From positions 62,001-126,000 of the forward strand of contig JANNBM010000056.1 in NCBI GenBank assembly GCA_031385445.1: 64,000 bases of DNA, written 5' to 3'. Of this stretch, positions 50,388 through 60,642 are shown piece by piece. This DNA comes from CAIYZT01 sp031385445 (GTDB taxonomy: Bacteria; Pseudomonadota; Alphaproteobacteria; Rhodobacterales; Rhodobacteraceae). Under the pieces are notes generated by a model. The model searched no databases. It was given only the letters and a program-made list of their open reading frames with translations, and had not been told where the DNA came from. How positions within the stretch are numbered: the stretch's first letter is position 1; each line of letters opens with the position of its first letter. The position numbers were made by a program, and so were the translations under genes.

Positions 50388-52949
50388 TCAGGTCCCTGTC
50401 ATCGCTTCTGGTGGCGGTTCAAGATCAAGCCGATGCGGCGGGCGGAATTCCGTAAGGGCATCGACAATGGCAACTTTGCGCAGCGGTTTGGTCAGATATC
50501 TGTCGATCCCTGCCGCAAAAATGCTTTCGCTGTCGCCGTCCATCGCGTGGGCGGTCAGGGCGACAATGGGGATATGACTTTTGCCCGCTTCCAGCGCGCG
50601 AATGGCGGTCGCGGCTTCGCGGCCATCCATTTCGGGCATCGAGATGTCCATGAAAATCATGTCCGGCGCAAAGCTTTGATACAGCTCCACCGCCTCGCGG
50701 CCATTGTTGGCAAAGACCAGCTCGATCGTCATTTCACGCACCATTTTCTGAAAGACCAGCTGATTGGTGCGGTTGTCCTCGGCGGCCAGAATGCGCATCG
50801 GCTGACGTTCGGCAAAGGGCACTTCGGCCAGAACGGGCGCAATCGGCGCGACCTCCGGCTCTGGCCCGGCGAGGGCGCGCAGGCGCCGGTACAGATCGGC
50901 GCGCAGGATCGGCTTTTGCAACATCGCCGCCACCTCCAGATCGCCAAGGGTTTCGCGCGCCTTGCCTGGATGTGAGGACAGCAAGACAACCGGGATCGTC
51001 AGCCCCCGATCGCGCATCCGGCGTGCCAGCGTCAGGCCGTCCATATCGGGCATCAGATGATCCGTGATCATCACGTCAAACTGCGTGTCGCTGTCCAGCA
51101 CCAGCAAAGCCTCGGCGCCAGAACGGCACAGAACCACGTTGATGCCGCAGGGGACGAGTTGGCGTTCAAGGATCGTGCGGTTGATGAACTGATCATCCAC
51201 CACCAAGGCGCGCCTGATCGTGGCCGGGGCCACAGCGCCCGCATCATCTTCGGCCGCCTCAAGCCCCAACCGAAAGCCAAAGCAGGAACCGACGCCTTCT
51301 TCGCTATCGACCCAAACCGCGCCGTTCATCCGCTCGATCAGGCGCTGCGTGATCGCAAGGCCCAGACCCGTGCCTTCAAATTTCCGGTTGGAGGCGCTTT
51401 CAACCTGATTGAACTCGCCAAAAATGTGGGACAGATTTTCGGCCGCGATGCCAATGCCGGTGTCTTCCACCGTGACGTGAAGCTGCCTTTGGCCCGGCTC
51501 CGCCTCGATCCCGACGACGCGGATCAGGACATGGCCCTTGTCGGTGAACTTGACCGCATTGCCGACGAGGTTGGTCAAAACCTGCCGCATCCGGCCCGGA
51601 TCGCCGACATAGCGCGTGGGCAGGAACATGTCGTAGTCGATGATCAGATCCAGCCCCTTTTCGCGGGCGCGGGGTTGCAACAGCATGGCAACCTCGTGGA
51701 TTGTCCGTTCCAGATCAAAGGGTTCCGGGTAGAGCGTCAGGCGTTCCGCCTCGATCTTGGAATAGTCGAGAATGTCGTTGATAATGACGAGCAAAGCCTC
51801 GCCCGAGGAGCGGATGGTTTCCGCGAAAAGCCGCTGCTCTTCGTTCAGGGCGGTGTCGCACAGCAGTTCCGCCATGCCGACCACGCCGTTCATCGGGGTG
51901 CGGATTTCGTGGCTCATGTTGGCGAGGAACGACGATTTGGCCCGGTTTGCCGCCTCTGCCGCCTCGCGCGCGGTCAAAAGCGCGGCGGCATGCTCGCGCT
52001 CATGCGTGACATCCACGCGCAATCCCACGCGCCCGCCGTCCGGCGTCGGGTGGTCATGGGCGCGGATCCAGCGGCCATTGGACAGCTGTTGTTCCCACAT
52101 TCCCCGCCCGGCGCGGTGCTGGGCAAGCCGCTCGGACAGCCATGCCTCCTCGCGGCCCACCGCGTCTGTATGCTGACCTTTGGACAGGCCAAAGCGCAGG
52201 ATGTCTTCGAACCGGGCGCCGGGCACCATGGCCGGGGCGCTGTCGGTGTAAATGTCGCGGTACCGTTGATTGCAGGCCAAAAGTCGTTCCTCCCGATCGA
52301 AAAGGACAAACCCGTCGGGAATAGCTTCGACGGCAGCCCAGATGCGTTTTTGTTCTGTGATATCAAGCGCAAGGCAAACAAGATCACCGTCGCGCGCGCG
52401 CTGATCCTGCAAGCGGATCCATTGTCCGTTCTGCAATTGCAAATCGACCGGTTCCAGAGTGTCGCCGTCCAGCCGGGCGATCATTTTCGCCGCCCATTCG
52501 TCGGGAATGGTATCAAGCCGAAACACGCCCTGACGCGCGACACCGGCGACGAGCGTGTCATAACTGACACCGATTTGCAGACCAGCCTGCCGAAACGTGC
52601 TTTCGTACGCGCGATTGGCGACCACGAGGCGCAGCGAGGAGTCAAAAACCGCGAACCCATCGTCAATGGTGTTGATCGAATCCCACAGCCGCCGCTCTGC
52701 CATCACGGCGCTGGTGTGGGCGCGTTCAAGATCGTCCACGAACTGAAGGTTCTGGCCTTTCAGGCTTTTCGCTTCGGAAACCGCCTCACGCGTCACCTCG
52801 CGCTGCACGACGATCTGGTCCGACAGGGAGCGGGCATGCAGCGACAGCTTTTCATTGGCCGCGAAAAGCTCGCGGCTTTTATGTTCAAGCAAGCGTTCGG
52901 CAGCCAGCCGTCCGCGTCGTTCCTTTGCCAGCCGTTCTGCAAGATCCAT
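50388..52949 (-). CDS. Hybrid sensor histidine kinase with two receiver domains
   Basis: An 853-residue soluble kinase: an N-terminal coiled coil (about 1-85), two PAS domains (about 90-205, 210-325), HisKA with NMSHEIRTPMNG (phospho-His347), HATPase_c with DTGIGIAAENLSHIF and GTGLGLAI, receiver 1 with phospho-Asp630 (MITDHLMPDMDG) and receiver 2 with Asp768 (IFMDISMPEMDG). There is no membrane segment, so it senses a cytosolic signal. No Hpt or output regulator lies next to it. It is divergent from the alpha-2-macroglobulin gene across 162 nt. A 6-bp hairpin sits just upstream of its start. Confidence 0.92.
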   Translation of the reverse strand: MDLAERLAKERRGRLAAERLLEHKSRELFAANEKLSLHARSLSDQIVVQREVTREAVSEAKSLKGQNLQFVDDLERAHTSAVMAERRLWDSINTIDDGFAVFDSSLRLVVANRAYESTFRQAGLQIGVSYDTLVAGVARQGVFRLDTIPDEWAAKMIARLDGDTLEPVDLQLQNGQWIRLQDQRARDGDLVCLALDITEQKRIWAAVEAIPDGFVLFDREERLLACNQRYRDIYTDSAPAMVPGARFEDILRFGLSKGQHTDAVGREEAWLSERLAQHRAGRGMWEQQLSNGRWIRAHDHPTPDGGRVGLRVDVTHEREHAAALLTAREAAEAANRAKSSFLANMSHEIRTPMNGVVGMAELLCDTALNEEQRLFAETIRSSGEALLVIINDILDYSKIEAERLTLYPEPFDLERTIHEVAMLLQPRAREKGLDLIIDYDMFLPTRYVGDPGRMRQVLTNLVGNAVKFTDKGHVLIRVVGIEAEPGQRQLHVTVEDTGIGIAAENLSHIFGEFNQVESASNRKFEGTGLGLAITQRLIERMNGAVWVDSEEGVGSCFGFRLGLEAAEDDAGAVAPATIRRALVVDDQFINRTILERQLVPCGINVVLCRSGAEALLVLDSDTQFDVMITDHLMPDMDGLTLARRMRDRGLTIPVVLLSSHPGKARETLGDLEVAAMLQKPILRADLYRRLRALAGPEPEVAPIAPVLAEVPFAERQPMRILAAEDNRTNQLVFQKMVREMTIELVFANNGREAVELYQSFAPDMIFMDISMPEMDGREAATAIRALEAGKSHIPIVALTAHAMDGDSESIFAAGIDRYLTKPLRKVAIVDALTEFRPPHRLDLEPPPEAMTGT

Positions 52950-52965
52950 TCTTGGGTCACCCGAT

Positions 52966-52984
52966 GCGGGGCGATTTACCCCGC
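52966..52984. promoter_or_regulatory. Hairpin in the leader of the hybrid kinase gene
   Basis: GCGGGG (52966-52971) pairs with CCCCGC (52979-52984) over a 7-nt loop, about 17 nt upstream of the kinase start on the minus strand and 127 nt before the alpha-2-macroglobulin start. It could limit ribosome access to the kinase start or be an operator in the divergent promoter region. Confidence 0.35.
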
Positions 52985-53111
52985 AGATTCGGGATCAATT
53001 TGGCTGATCTGGATGAATGCGGCGTTAACGACGCTTTGATCTCGGGGTGAAGGACCCTTGATTGACCACCGGGTGCCGTGCGACGATTGATCCAATTTCA
53101 AGGAGGTCGCC

Positions 53112-56100
53112 ATGCGCCGTTTTTCTTTGGCTCTGTTTGCATTGACAACTGCGGCCCTCTTGGCCCCCGCACCGGACGCATTGGCGCAGCAATCCCCCCT
53201 GATTCCCGAGCGGCGGCTGGTTCTGAGCCAGGATGTCGACCTGCCCGGCGGCGATCTTGCCTCGATTTTCGATACCACGCTGGATGCTTGCGAGCGGGCT
53301 TGCCTGTCGAACACGGCCTGCACCGCCTTTACCTTTAACGTCGCGGCCAACGCCTGTTTTACCAAGGCAGGCCCCGGGGCCCCCGAAAGCTTTTCCCCCG
53401 CATGGTCCGGCTTTGTTTATCAAGTGGACCCCGGCGCGCAGGATCTGGCGCAAAGCCGCCTTGCCGATCTGAACTTTTTGGCAAGCTGGGATATTGAGGG
53501 CGCCGTGGCGCAGGCAAATGACATGGGCAACGCCTATGTCGGCAATGGCTGGAGCGCTGAGGAGCATATGGCATCGGCGCTGGACGCCGAAAATAACGGC
53601 GATTTTGATGCGGCGTTCCGGTTTGCCGGGGCCGCCGCCAATCTGTCCGGCGGCGCTGATGATTGGTCGGAATTTGCCCGCCTTGCCCTGCTGGCCGCCA
53701 GCCGCGATGCCAATAATGCCGGGTCTTTTCAGACCTTTGCCTTCCAGGGGGCGATCAACGCCTATCTGCGCGCCGACAAGCCCGCTTTGCGCCACAACAT
53801 TCTGATCACCCTGGGCGACGCGGCCGAGGCGATGGGGCGCGGCCGCGACAAGGTGCAGGCGCTTCGCTTGGCCCAAAACCTGCAGCCGCGCGATGAAACG
53901 GCGCTGGCGCTGGAAGATGCCATCGGCAAATACGGCTTTCGCATCGAGGCGGACGAGGTGCAGGCCAATTCCGCCCGTCCGCGCATCTGCGTGACGTTTA
54001 CCGAAAATCTGGTGCGCTCGGGTGTGGATTATTCGACCTTTGTGCAGCTTCCCGAACCGGGCCTGACCGTGGCGTCCGATGGCTACCGCCAGCTTTGCAT
54101 CGACGGCGTGCAGCACGGTCAACGCTATGCCCTGACCTTCCGCGAGGGGCTGCCTGCGGCGGATGGGCAAAGCCTGGCCAAGTCGATCAATGTGTCCTCT
54201 TATGTTCGCGACCGCGCGCCAGCGGTACGTTTTTCCGGGCGCGGTTATGTGCTGCCGGCGCTTGGCGGGGCCAATCTGCCGATTGAAACCGTCAACACCG
54301 ACAAGCTGGACCTGTCGCTGTTCAAGGTCACCGACCGGAACCTGCTGCGGGCTTTGCAGAACGGCTATTTCGGCTGGCCGATGCAGGATTATCAGGAATA
54401 CGATTTCACCTCGCAGATCGGATCGGAACTGTGGACCGGCACCGCAGAGGTCAAGCGCGAGGTGAACCGCGACATCACCACGCGCCTGCCAATGGACGAG
54501 GCGCTGGCGGGTCAGGCCGCTGGAATTTATGTGCTGCGCGCGTCGGTTCCGGGGGCCGATCCCTATCGGTCGCCCGCCGCGTGGCAGTGGTTTGCCATGT
54601 CCGATCTGGGCCTGACCACCCTATCAGGCACCGACGGGCTGCACGTTTTTGTCCGCTCGCTGGGGACGGCGGCGGCGAAGGCGGGCGTGGTTGTTGACCT
54701 GCTTAGTGATGCGAATGAGGTGTTGGCCAGCGTTACGACCGATGATCAAGGCTATGCAAGGTTCGAAGCAGGTCTGACGCGCGGCACGGGGTCTTCTGCG
54801 CCCGCGATGATCGTTGCCCATGACGGCGCGGCGGATCTGGGCTTTTTGTCGCTGACCGATCCCGAATTTGACCTGTCCGACCGCGGCGTCGAAGGCCGCG
54901 AAGCTGCCCCGCCGGTGGATGTTTTCCTGACCACCGACCGCGGCGCTTACCGCGCGGGTGAGACGGTTTATGCCACCGCCTTGACCCGCGATGCCGAGGC
55001 GAGGGCGATTACTGGCTTGCCGCTGACGGCGGTTTTGCGCCGCCCGGACGGCGTGGAATATTCGCGCCAACGGATCGACGATCAGGGGGCGGGCGGTCAC
55101 GTTTTTGCCCTGACGGTTGGCGGCTCTGCCCCGCGCGGGCCTTGGACGCTGGATATTCTGGCCGATGCGCAGGGCGAAACCCTTGCCAGCCAGACCGTGC
55201 TGGTCGAGGATTTCTTGCCTGAGCGGATTGATTTCACGTTGAAGTTCGAAGGCGGCACCCCGCAGCTGACGGACACCCCGCAGCTGACCATTGATGCCCG
55301 CTATCTGTTCGGCGCACCCGGCGCTGATCTGGCCATCGAGGGCGAGGCGCGGCTGTCGAGGGCAACCGGTCTGGCTGGATGGGAGGGGTATTCGTTTGGC
55401 CGCCACGATTCTGACTTCTCCGCTTCTACCGAAAGCTTTGGCGCCGCCCGTACCGATAGCGCCGGTCAGGCCCTGATCGACGTGGCCCTGCCCGTCATCG
55501 ATGATCCCGGTCTGCCGCTGGACCTGCGCACCACGGTGCGCGTTTCCGAAGGCTCGGGCCGCCCGGTCGAGCGTCAGATCACACAGGCGCTGGCCCCGTC
55601 TGCCCCGATGATTGGCATCAAGCCGCTGTTTGACGGTGTGGTCGGCGAGGGCAGCGAGGCGCGGTTCAACATTGTCGGCGTTGGCACCGATCTGAAGCCG
55701 TTTGCGATGCCGGTCAAATGGGCCCTGACCCGGATTGAGACGGATTATCAATGGTATACCCAAGATGGTACCTGGAACTGGCAACCGCTGATCACGCGCA
55801 CCCCGGTGGCCGAAGGCACGGGCGCGCTTGGCGACGCTGCGCTGGAAATCGCGGGCGCTGTTGAATGGGGCGAATACGAATTGGCGGTGGAACGTGCGGA
55901 TGGCGCGCCTGCGGCAAGTTCTGTCACCTTTTATGCCGGATGGTATGCGCCCGCAGGGGCCGAAAGCACGCCAGACACGCTGGAACTGTCGCTCGACAAA
56001 CCTGCCTATGCCCCCGGCGAGACGGCTGTGGTCCGGCTGGTGCCGCGCGCGGCTGGGACGGCATTGATCACGGTTCTGTCGAACCGGCTGGTCACGATGA

Positions 56101-58562
56101 AAGCGGTTGACGTGCGCGAAGGCGAAAACCTGATCGAACTGCCGGTCACGGACGAATGGGGCGCGGGGGTCTATGTGACCGCGTCGGTTCTTCGGCCGAT
56201 GGACGTGGCCGCTGGCCGCAATCCGGCGCGTGCGCTGGGTCTGGCCTATGCGCAGATCGCCCCCGGCGACCGCGCTTTGACGGCCACGATTGATGCGCCC
56301 GCCAGCGCCGACCCGCGCGGCGCGCTGGATGTCGCGGTCAAGGTGGACGGCGTTGCGCCGGGTGATACTGCCTATGTCACCATCGCCGCTGTCGATGTTG
56401 GCATTTTGAACCTGACCGCCTTTGACGCCCCCGATCCGCAAGACCACTACTTTGGCCAGCGCAAACTCGGCATCGGCATCCGCGACATCTATGGCCGCCT
56501 GATTGACGGCTTGACGGGCGACGCGGGAACTGTGCGCTCCGGCGGTGACGCTGCCAAACAGGCCCGTCTGCAATCGCCGCCCCCGACTGAGGAGCTGGTC
56601 GCTTATTTCGCTGGTCCCATAGCGGTTGGCGCAGACGGCTATGCCCGCACCACCTTTACGATGCCCGCCTTTAACGGGACGGTCAAACTGATGGCTGTCG
56701 CCTACAGCGGCAAAGGCGTGGGTCAGGCCAGCCAAGACGTGCTGGTGCGCGATCCGGTTGTCGTGACCGCCAGCCTGCCGCGCTTTCTGGCGCCGGGCGA
56801 TGACAGCCGGATCCTGCTGGAAATCGTTCACGCCACCGGCCCTTCTGGCCGGATGAGCCTTGATGTGACCGCCGACGCGGCGCTGACGCTGGGCACGGTG
56901 CCTTCGGGGGTTGATCTGACTGCTCTGGGCAAGGCGAGCCTTGAAATTCCGTTGTCCGCAGCGGCCGAGGGCCTGCACAAGATCACCGTCCGCCTGACAA
57001 CGCCGGACGGCAAGGTGCTGACCAAAGAGCTGATCCTGCCGGTCATGGTCAATGATCCCCCGATCGTCCGGGTGTCGCGGTTTGATCTGGCCAAGGGGCA
57101 AGAGTTTACTTTTGACGCTTCGGTCTTTGCCGATCTGGTGCCGGGCACCGCCCGCGCCACCATGGCCGTCGGCCCCATCGCCCGCCTGAACGCCCCCGGC
57201 GTTTTGCAAGCGCTGGACGCTTATCCTTACGGCTGCACCGAACAGATCACGTCAAAGGCGCTGCCGCTGCTTTACTTCGAAGACGTGGCAAAGCTGATGG
57301 ATCTGCCGGGATCGACAGATATCCGCCAGCGCATCGAACAAGCGGTGGCCGAGATCCTGACCAATCAGGGCGCGAACGGGGCGTTCGGGCTTTGGGGGCC
57401 GGGCGAGGGCGACATGTGGCTTGACGCCTATGTCACCGATTTCCTGAGCCGGGCAAAAGCGCGCGGCTTTGACGTGCCGGATCAGGCGTTTCGTCAGGCG
57501 CTGTCGAACCTGCGCAATCAGGTCAATTACCAGCCCGACTTTGATCTGGGCGGCGAGGCACTCGCCTATGCCTTGATGGTTCTGGCCCGTGAAGGCGCGG
57601 CGGCGGTGGGCGATCTGCGTTATTATGCCGACGTAAAGGGCGATGCCTTTGCGACGCCGACGGCGATGGCACAACTTGGCGCGGCGCTTGCCAGCTATGG
57701 CGATCAGCCGCGTGCGGATGCGATGTTCGCCCGTGCGGCCGCCGCGATCAATGCCCTGCCAGCGCTTGACGCCGCGCAGCTTTTCCGTGTCGATTATGGC
57801 ACCAATCGCCGGGATGCCGCTGCTGTTTTGGCGCTTGCGACCGAGGCGGGCAGCACCGCGATCGACGCCGAAGCGCTGACCAGCCGCATTACCACCGCTG
57901 GGCCGCTGTCCACCCAAGAGGCAACTTGGACGCTGCTGGCCGCCAACGCGCTGATCGACGGCAAAGGTGCCGCCGACATCACGCTGGACGGCGCACCTGC
58001 AACCGGGCCGCTGGTCAAAGTGCTGGACAGCCAAAGCGCCGCGCCGGTTCTGGTAAAAAACAACGGCGCGGATACCACGCTGACGCTGACCACGTATGGC
58101 GTGCCGATGGCTTCTGAACCGGCCGGCGGCAACGGCTATGCGATCATGCGCACCTACTACACGCTGGAAGGTGAGCCTGCCTCGCTGGACAGCCTGAAGA
58201 CCGGGGATCGCTTGGCGGTCGTGCTGGAAATCACGCCCTATGGCCGCGGCGAGGCGCGGTTGATGGTGTCCGATCCGATGCCTGCGGGCTTTGAAATCGA
58301 CAACCCGAACCTGATCACCTCGGGCGCGGTGGGGGGCTTGGATTGGCTGGGGCTTGACACATTTGCCAACCATACCGAGTTCCGGCAGGACCGCTTTCTT
58401 GCCGCCGTTGACCGTTTTGACAATGCCACCTTCCGGCTGGCCTATATCGTGCGCGCGGTCAGCCCCGGAACCTTTCACCATCCGGCGGCCTTTGTCGAAG
58501 ACATGTACCGCCCCGAGCTGACCGGCCGCAGCGCGACGGGCACGTTGACCATTGGCGAGTAA
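53112..58562 (+). CDS. Alpha-2-macroglobulin family protein with N-terminal PAN domain
   Basis: A 1816-residue periplasmic protein, similar to YfhM-type bacterial alpha-2-macroglobulins that trap proteases and may repair or guard the cell wall. It has a Sec signal peptide (cleavage after ALA near residue 26) instead of the lipobox of the E. coli protein. Residues 30-105 form a PAN/apple-like domain with paired cysteines. The thioester box YGCTEQ (Cys1375) is intact. A full AAGGAGGT ribosome site precedes the ATG. pbpC follows after 31 nt, the classic pairing. Confidence 0.93.
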   Translation: MRRFSLALFALTTAALLAPAPDALAQQSPLIPERRLVLSQDVDLPGGDLASIFDTTLDACERACLSNTACTAFTFNVAANACFTKAGPGAPESFSPAWSGFVYQVDPGAQDLAQSRLADLNFLASWDIEGAVAQANDMGNAYVGNGWSAEEHMASALDAENNGDFDAAFRFAGAAANLSGGADDWSEFARLALLAASRDANNAGSFQTFAFQGAINAYLRADKPALRHNILITLGDAAEAMGRGRDKVQALRLAQNLQPRDETALALEDAIGKYGFRIEADEVQANSARPRICVTFTENLVRSGVDYSTFVQLPEPGLTVASDGYRQLCIDGVQHGQRYALTFREGLPAADGQSLAKSINVSSYVRDRAPAVRFSGRGYVLPALGGANLPIETVNTDKLDLSLFKVTDRNLLRALQNGYFGWPMQDYQEYDFTSQIGSELWTGTAEVKREVNRDITTRLPMDEALAGQAAGIYVLRASVPGADPYRSPAAWQWFAMSDLGLTTLSGTDGLHVFVRSLGTAAAKAGVVVDLLSDANEVLASVTTDDQGYARFEAGLTRGTGSSAPAMIVAHDGAADLGFLSLTDPEFDLSDRGVEGREAAPPVDVFLTTDRGAYRAGETVYATALTRDAEARAITGLPLTAVLRRPDGVEYSRQRIDDQGAGGHVFALTVGGSAPRGPWTLDILADAQGETLASQTVLVEDFLPERIDFTLKFEGGTPQLTDTPQLTIDARYLFGAPGADLAIEGEARLSRATGLAGWEGYSFGRHDSDFSASTESFGAARTDSAGQALIDVALPVIDDPGLPLDLRTTVRVSEGSGRPVERQITQALAPSAPMIGIKPLFDGVVGEGSEARFNIVGVGTDLKPFAMPVKWALTRIETDYQWYTQDGTWNWQPLITRTPVAEGTGALGDAALEIAGAVEWGEYELAVERADGAPAASSVTFYAGWYAPAGAESTPDTLELSLDKPAYAPGETAVVRLVPRAAGTALITVLSNRLVTMKAVDVREGENLIELPVTDEWGAGVYVTASVLRPMDVAAGRNPARALGLAYAQIAPGDRALTATIDAPASADPRGALDVAVKVDGVAPGDTAYVTIAAVDVGILNLTAFDAPDPQDHYFGQRKLGIGIRDIYGRLIDGLTGDAGTVRSGGDAAKQARLQSPPPTEELVAYFAGPIAVGADGYARTTFTMPAFNGTVKLMAVAYSGKGVGQASQDVLVRDPVVVTASLPRFLAPGDDSRILLEIVHATGPSGRMSLDVTADAALTLGTVPSGVDLTALGKASLEIPLSAAAEGLHKITVRLTTPDGKVLTKELILPVMVNDPPIVRVSRFDLAKGQEFTFDASVFADLVPGTARATMAVGPIARLNAPGVLQALDAYPYGCTEQITSKALPLLYFEDVAKLMDLPGSTDIRQRIEQAVAEILTNQGANGAFGLWGPGEGDMWLDAYVTDFLSRAKARGFDVPDQAFRQALSNLRNQVNYQPDFDLGGEALAYALMVLAREGAAAVGDLRYYADVKGDAFATPTAMAQLGAALASYGDQPRADAMFARAAAAINALPALDAAQLFRVDYGTNRRDAAAVLALATEAGSTAIDAEALTSRITTAGPLSTQEATWTLLAANALIDGKGAADITLDGAPATGPLVKVLDSQSAAPVLVKNNGADTTLTLTTYGVPMASEPAGGNGYAIMRTYYTLEGEPASLDSLKTGDRLAVVLEITPYGRGEARLMVSDPMPAGFEIDNPNLITSGAVGGLDWLGLDTFANHTEFRQDRFLAAVDRFDNATFRLAYIVRAVSPGTFHHPAAFVEDMYRPELTGRSATGTLTIGE

Positions 58563-58593
58563 CCCCCGCCCGGCGGCGCAAAGGATCTGAACG

Positions 58594-60642
58594 ATGCGCC
58601 GCTTGGCCATCTGTCTGTTCGCACTTGCCCTGCTGTTGCTGGGCGCGGCCATTTCGCGCGACCGGTTTGACCAATGGGTCGGCGACACCGTGCTGCCGCC
58701 TTTGGTTCTGCAATCAGGCGTGCAGGTTCTTGATCGCGATGGAAAACTGCTGCGCGCCTATACCGTGGCCGATGGCCGATGGCGGCTGCATGTGTCGCTG
58801 GCCGAGGTGGATCAGGGTTATCTCGCTGCGCTTCTGGCCTATGAGGACAAGCGGTTTCGCAGCCATTCCGGGGTTGATATGCGCTCGCTGGCGCGGGCCG
58901 CGTGGCAGGCGATCACGAATGGGCGCATCGTGTCGGGCGGATCGACCATCACCATGCAAGTGGCCCGGCTGCTGGAAGATTCGGGCACCGGCGCAATGGG
59001 CGGCAAGCTGCGCCAGATCCGGCTGGCGCTGGCGCTGGAACGGCGGCTGAGCAAGGATGAAATCCTTGAGCTTTACCTGAACCTTGCCCCGTTTGGTGGC
59101 AATGTCGAAGGGCTGCGCGCCGCATCGTTGGCCTATCTGGGCAAAGAACCGCGCCGCCTGACCCCTGCCGAAACCGCGCTTCTGGTTGCCATTCCGCAAA
59201 GCCCCGAACGCCGCCGCCCGGACCGTCACCCCCGGGCCGCCGAGGCCGCGCGGGGCCGTGTGATCGCCCGCCAACTGCGCGATGGCCTGATCGGCCCCGA
59301 TCAAGCCGCCGCCGCGAATTCAGAGCGCGTTCCAACGGAGCGCCGCCCCTTCCCCGCGCTTGCCCCCCACCTCGCCGACCGCGCCCGCGCTGAACAACCG
59401 GGCCGCTCGACGCACCAGCTGACCCTTGATCTTGACCTGCAACTTGCGCTTGAGGGCCTCGCCCGAAACGCCCTCACCGGTCAGGGCGAGCGCCTGCAAA
59501 TCGCCATCGTCGCCGCCGATCACCAGACCGGCGAGATTCTCGCCTCTGTCGGCTCTGCCGCGTTCGAGGCGGACCAGCGGCAAGGTTTTGTGGACATGAC
59601 CGCCGCGCTGCGCTCTCCCGGGTCCACCCTAAAACCGGTGGTCTATGCCTTGGCCTTTGATCAGGGCCTCGCCCATCCCGAAACCATGATCGAGGATCGC
59701 GCGGTCAACTTTGACGGCTATAAGCCGCAGAACTTTGACAAGACCTTTCACGGCACCGTTCGCCTGCGCGAAGCGTTGCAGATGTCGCTGAACATTCCGG
59801 TGGTGCAGTTGACCGACGCGATTGGCCCGACGCGCCTGCTGCTGGCGCTGGATCAGGCGGGGGTGCGCTATGCCCTGGCCGGCACCGGAAAGCCGGGTCT
59901 TGCGGTGGCTTTGGGCGGCATTGGGGTGACGTTGCAGGACTTGGTGCAGCTTTACGCGATGCTGGCGCGGGGCGGGGTGGCCTTGCCGCTGCGTTGGCGG
60001 ATGCAGGGGGAGGCGGCAGAGGGGCAGCGGGTTCTGTCCGCGTCTGCGGCCTGGCAGGTGGGCGATATCCTTGCCGGATTGCAGCCCCCGCCCGGCAGCC
60101 CGGAAAACCGGCTCGCCTATAAAACCGGCACTTCGTATGGGCACCGCGACGCCTGGGCGATCGGCTTTGACGGGCGCTATGTGGTTGGCGTCTGGATGGG
60201 TCGCCCGGATGGCACGCCGGTTCCGGGGGCTTTCGGGGCCGATCTGGCCGCGCCGGTGCTGTTCCAAGCCTTCGCCCGCCTGTCGCCGCAGCTGACCCCG
60301 CAGCCGCCTGCCCCGCCGGAAACGCTGCTCGCCTCCAACGCCGAACTGCCGCAGCCTTTACAGCATTTCCGCCCCCGAAACGCCGCCTTCGACGATGCGG
60401 TGGGCGGCCCGTCCTTTGATTTCCCGCCGCCCGGTGCCGAGGTGGAGTTGCTCGGCGGCGGCCTGCTGATCCGCCTGTCCGGCGGCACCGCGCCCTTCAC
60501 CCTGATGGCTGATGGCGCGCCGCTGCTGCTGGGCCTGACAACGCGCGAAACGCTTTTGACCGGCCTTGGGCGCGGCTTCACCCGCCTGTCGGTGATCGAC
60601 GCCGCCGGCCGTTCGGCCGAGATTTCGCTGCGCCTACGTTAG
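58594..60642 (+). CDS. pbpC: Penicillin-binding protein 1C
   Basis: PbpC is a bifunctional peptidoglycan glycosyltransferase-transpeptidase. The 682-residue protein has an N-terminal anchor (about 5-22), GT51 motif YEDKRFRSHSGVD (Glu84), the GGSTITMQ motif, a transpeptidase domain with SxxK at Ser344-Lys347, SLN in MSLNIPVVQ and KTGTS at Lys510, and a C-terminal beta domain of the PBP1C type. It follows the alpha-2-macroglobulin gene, as in many proteobacteria. Its stop overlaps the convergent glucosidase by nine nt. Confidence 0.95.
   Translation: MRRLAICLFALALLLLGAAISRDRFDQWVGDTVLPPLVLQSGVQVLDRDGKLLRAYTVADGRWRLHVSLAEVDQGYLAALLAYEDKRFRSHSGVDMRSLARAAWQAITNGRIVSGGSTITMQVARLLEDSGTGAMGGKLRQIRLALALERRLSKDEILELYLNLAPFGGNVEGLRAASLAYLGKEPRRLTPAETALLVAIPQSPERRRPDRHPRAAEAARGRVIARQLRDGLIGPDQAAAANSERVPTERRPFPALAPHLADRARAEQPGRSTHQLTLDLDLQLALEGLARNALTGQGERLQIAIVAADHQTGEILASVGSAAFEADQRQGFVDMTAALRSPGSTLKPVVYALAFDQGLAHPETMIEDRAVNFDGYKPQNFDKTFHGTVRLREALQMSLNIPVVQLTDAIGPTRLLLALDQAGVRYALAGTGKPGLAVALGGIGVTLQDLVQLYAMLARGGVALPLRWRMQGEAAEGQRVLSASAAWQVGDILAGLQPPPGSPENRLAYKTGTSYGHRDAWAIGFDGRYVVGVWMGRPDGTPVPGAFGADLAAPVLFQAFARLSPQLTPQPPAPPETLLASNAELPQPLQHFRPRNAAFDDAVGGPSFDFPPPGAEVELLGGGLLIRLSGGTAPFTLMADGAPLLLGLTTRETLLTGLGRGFTRLSVIDAAGRSAEISLRLR

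Noticed and set aside
51057..53039. 660-codon open frame on the plus strand
   Set aside because: Antisense to the hybrid histidine kinase and without any domain signature.
54624..57209. 861-codon open frame on the minus strand
   Set aside because: It lies wholly antisense to the alpha-2-macroglobulin gene, has Arg/Gly/Gln-rich composition with no recognisable motifs, and is a product of high GC content.
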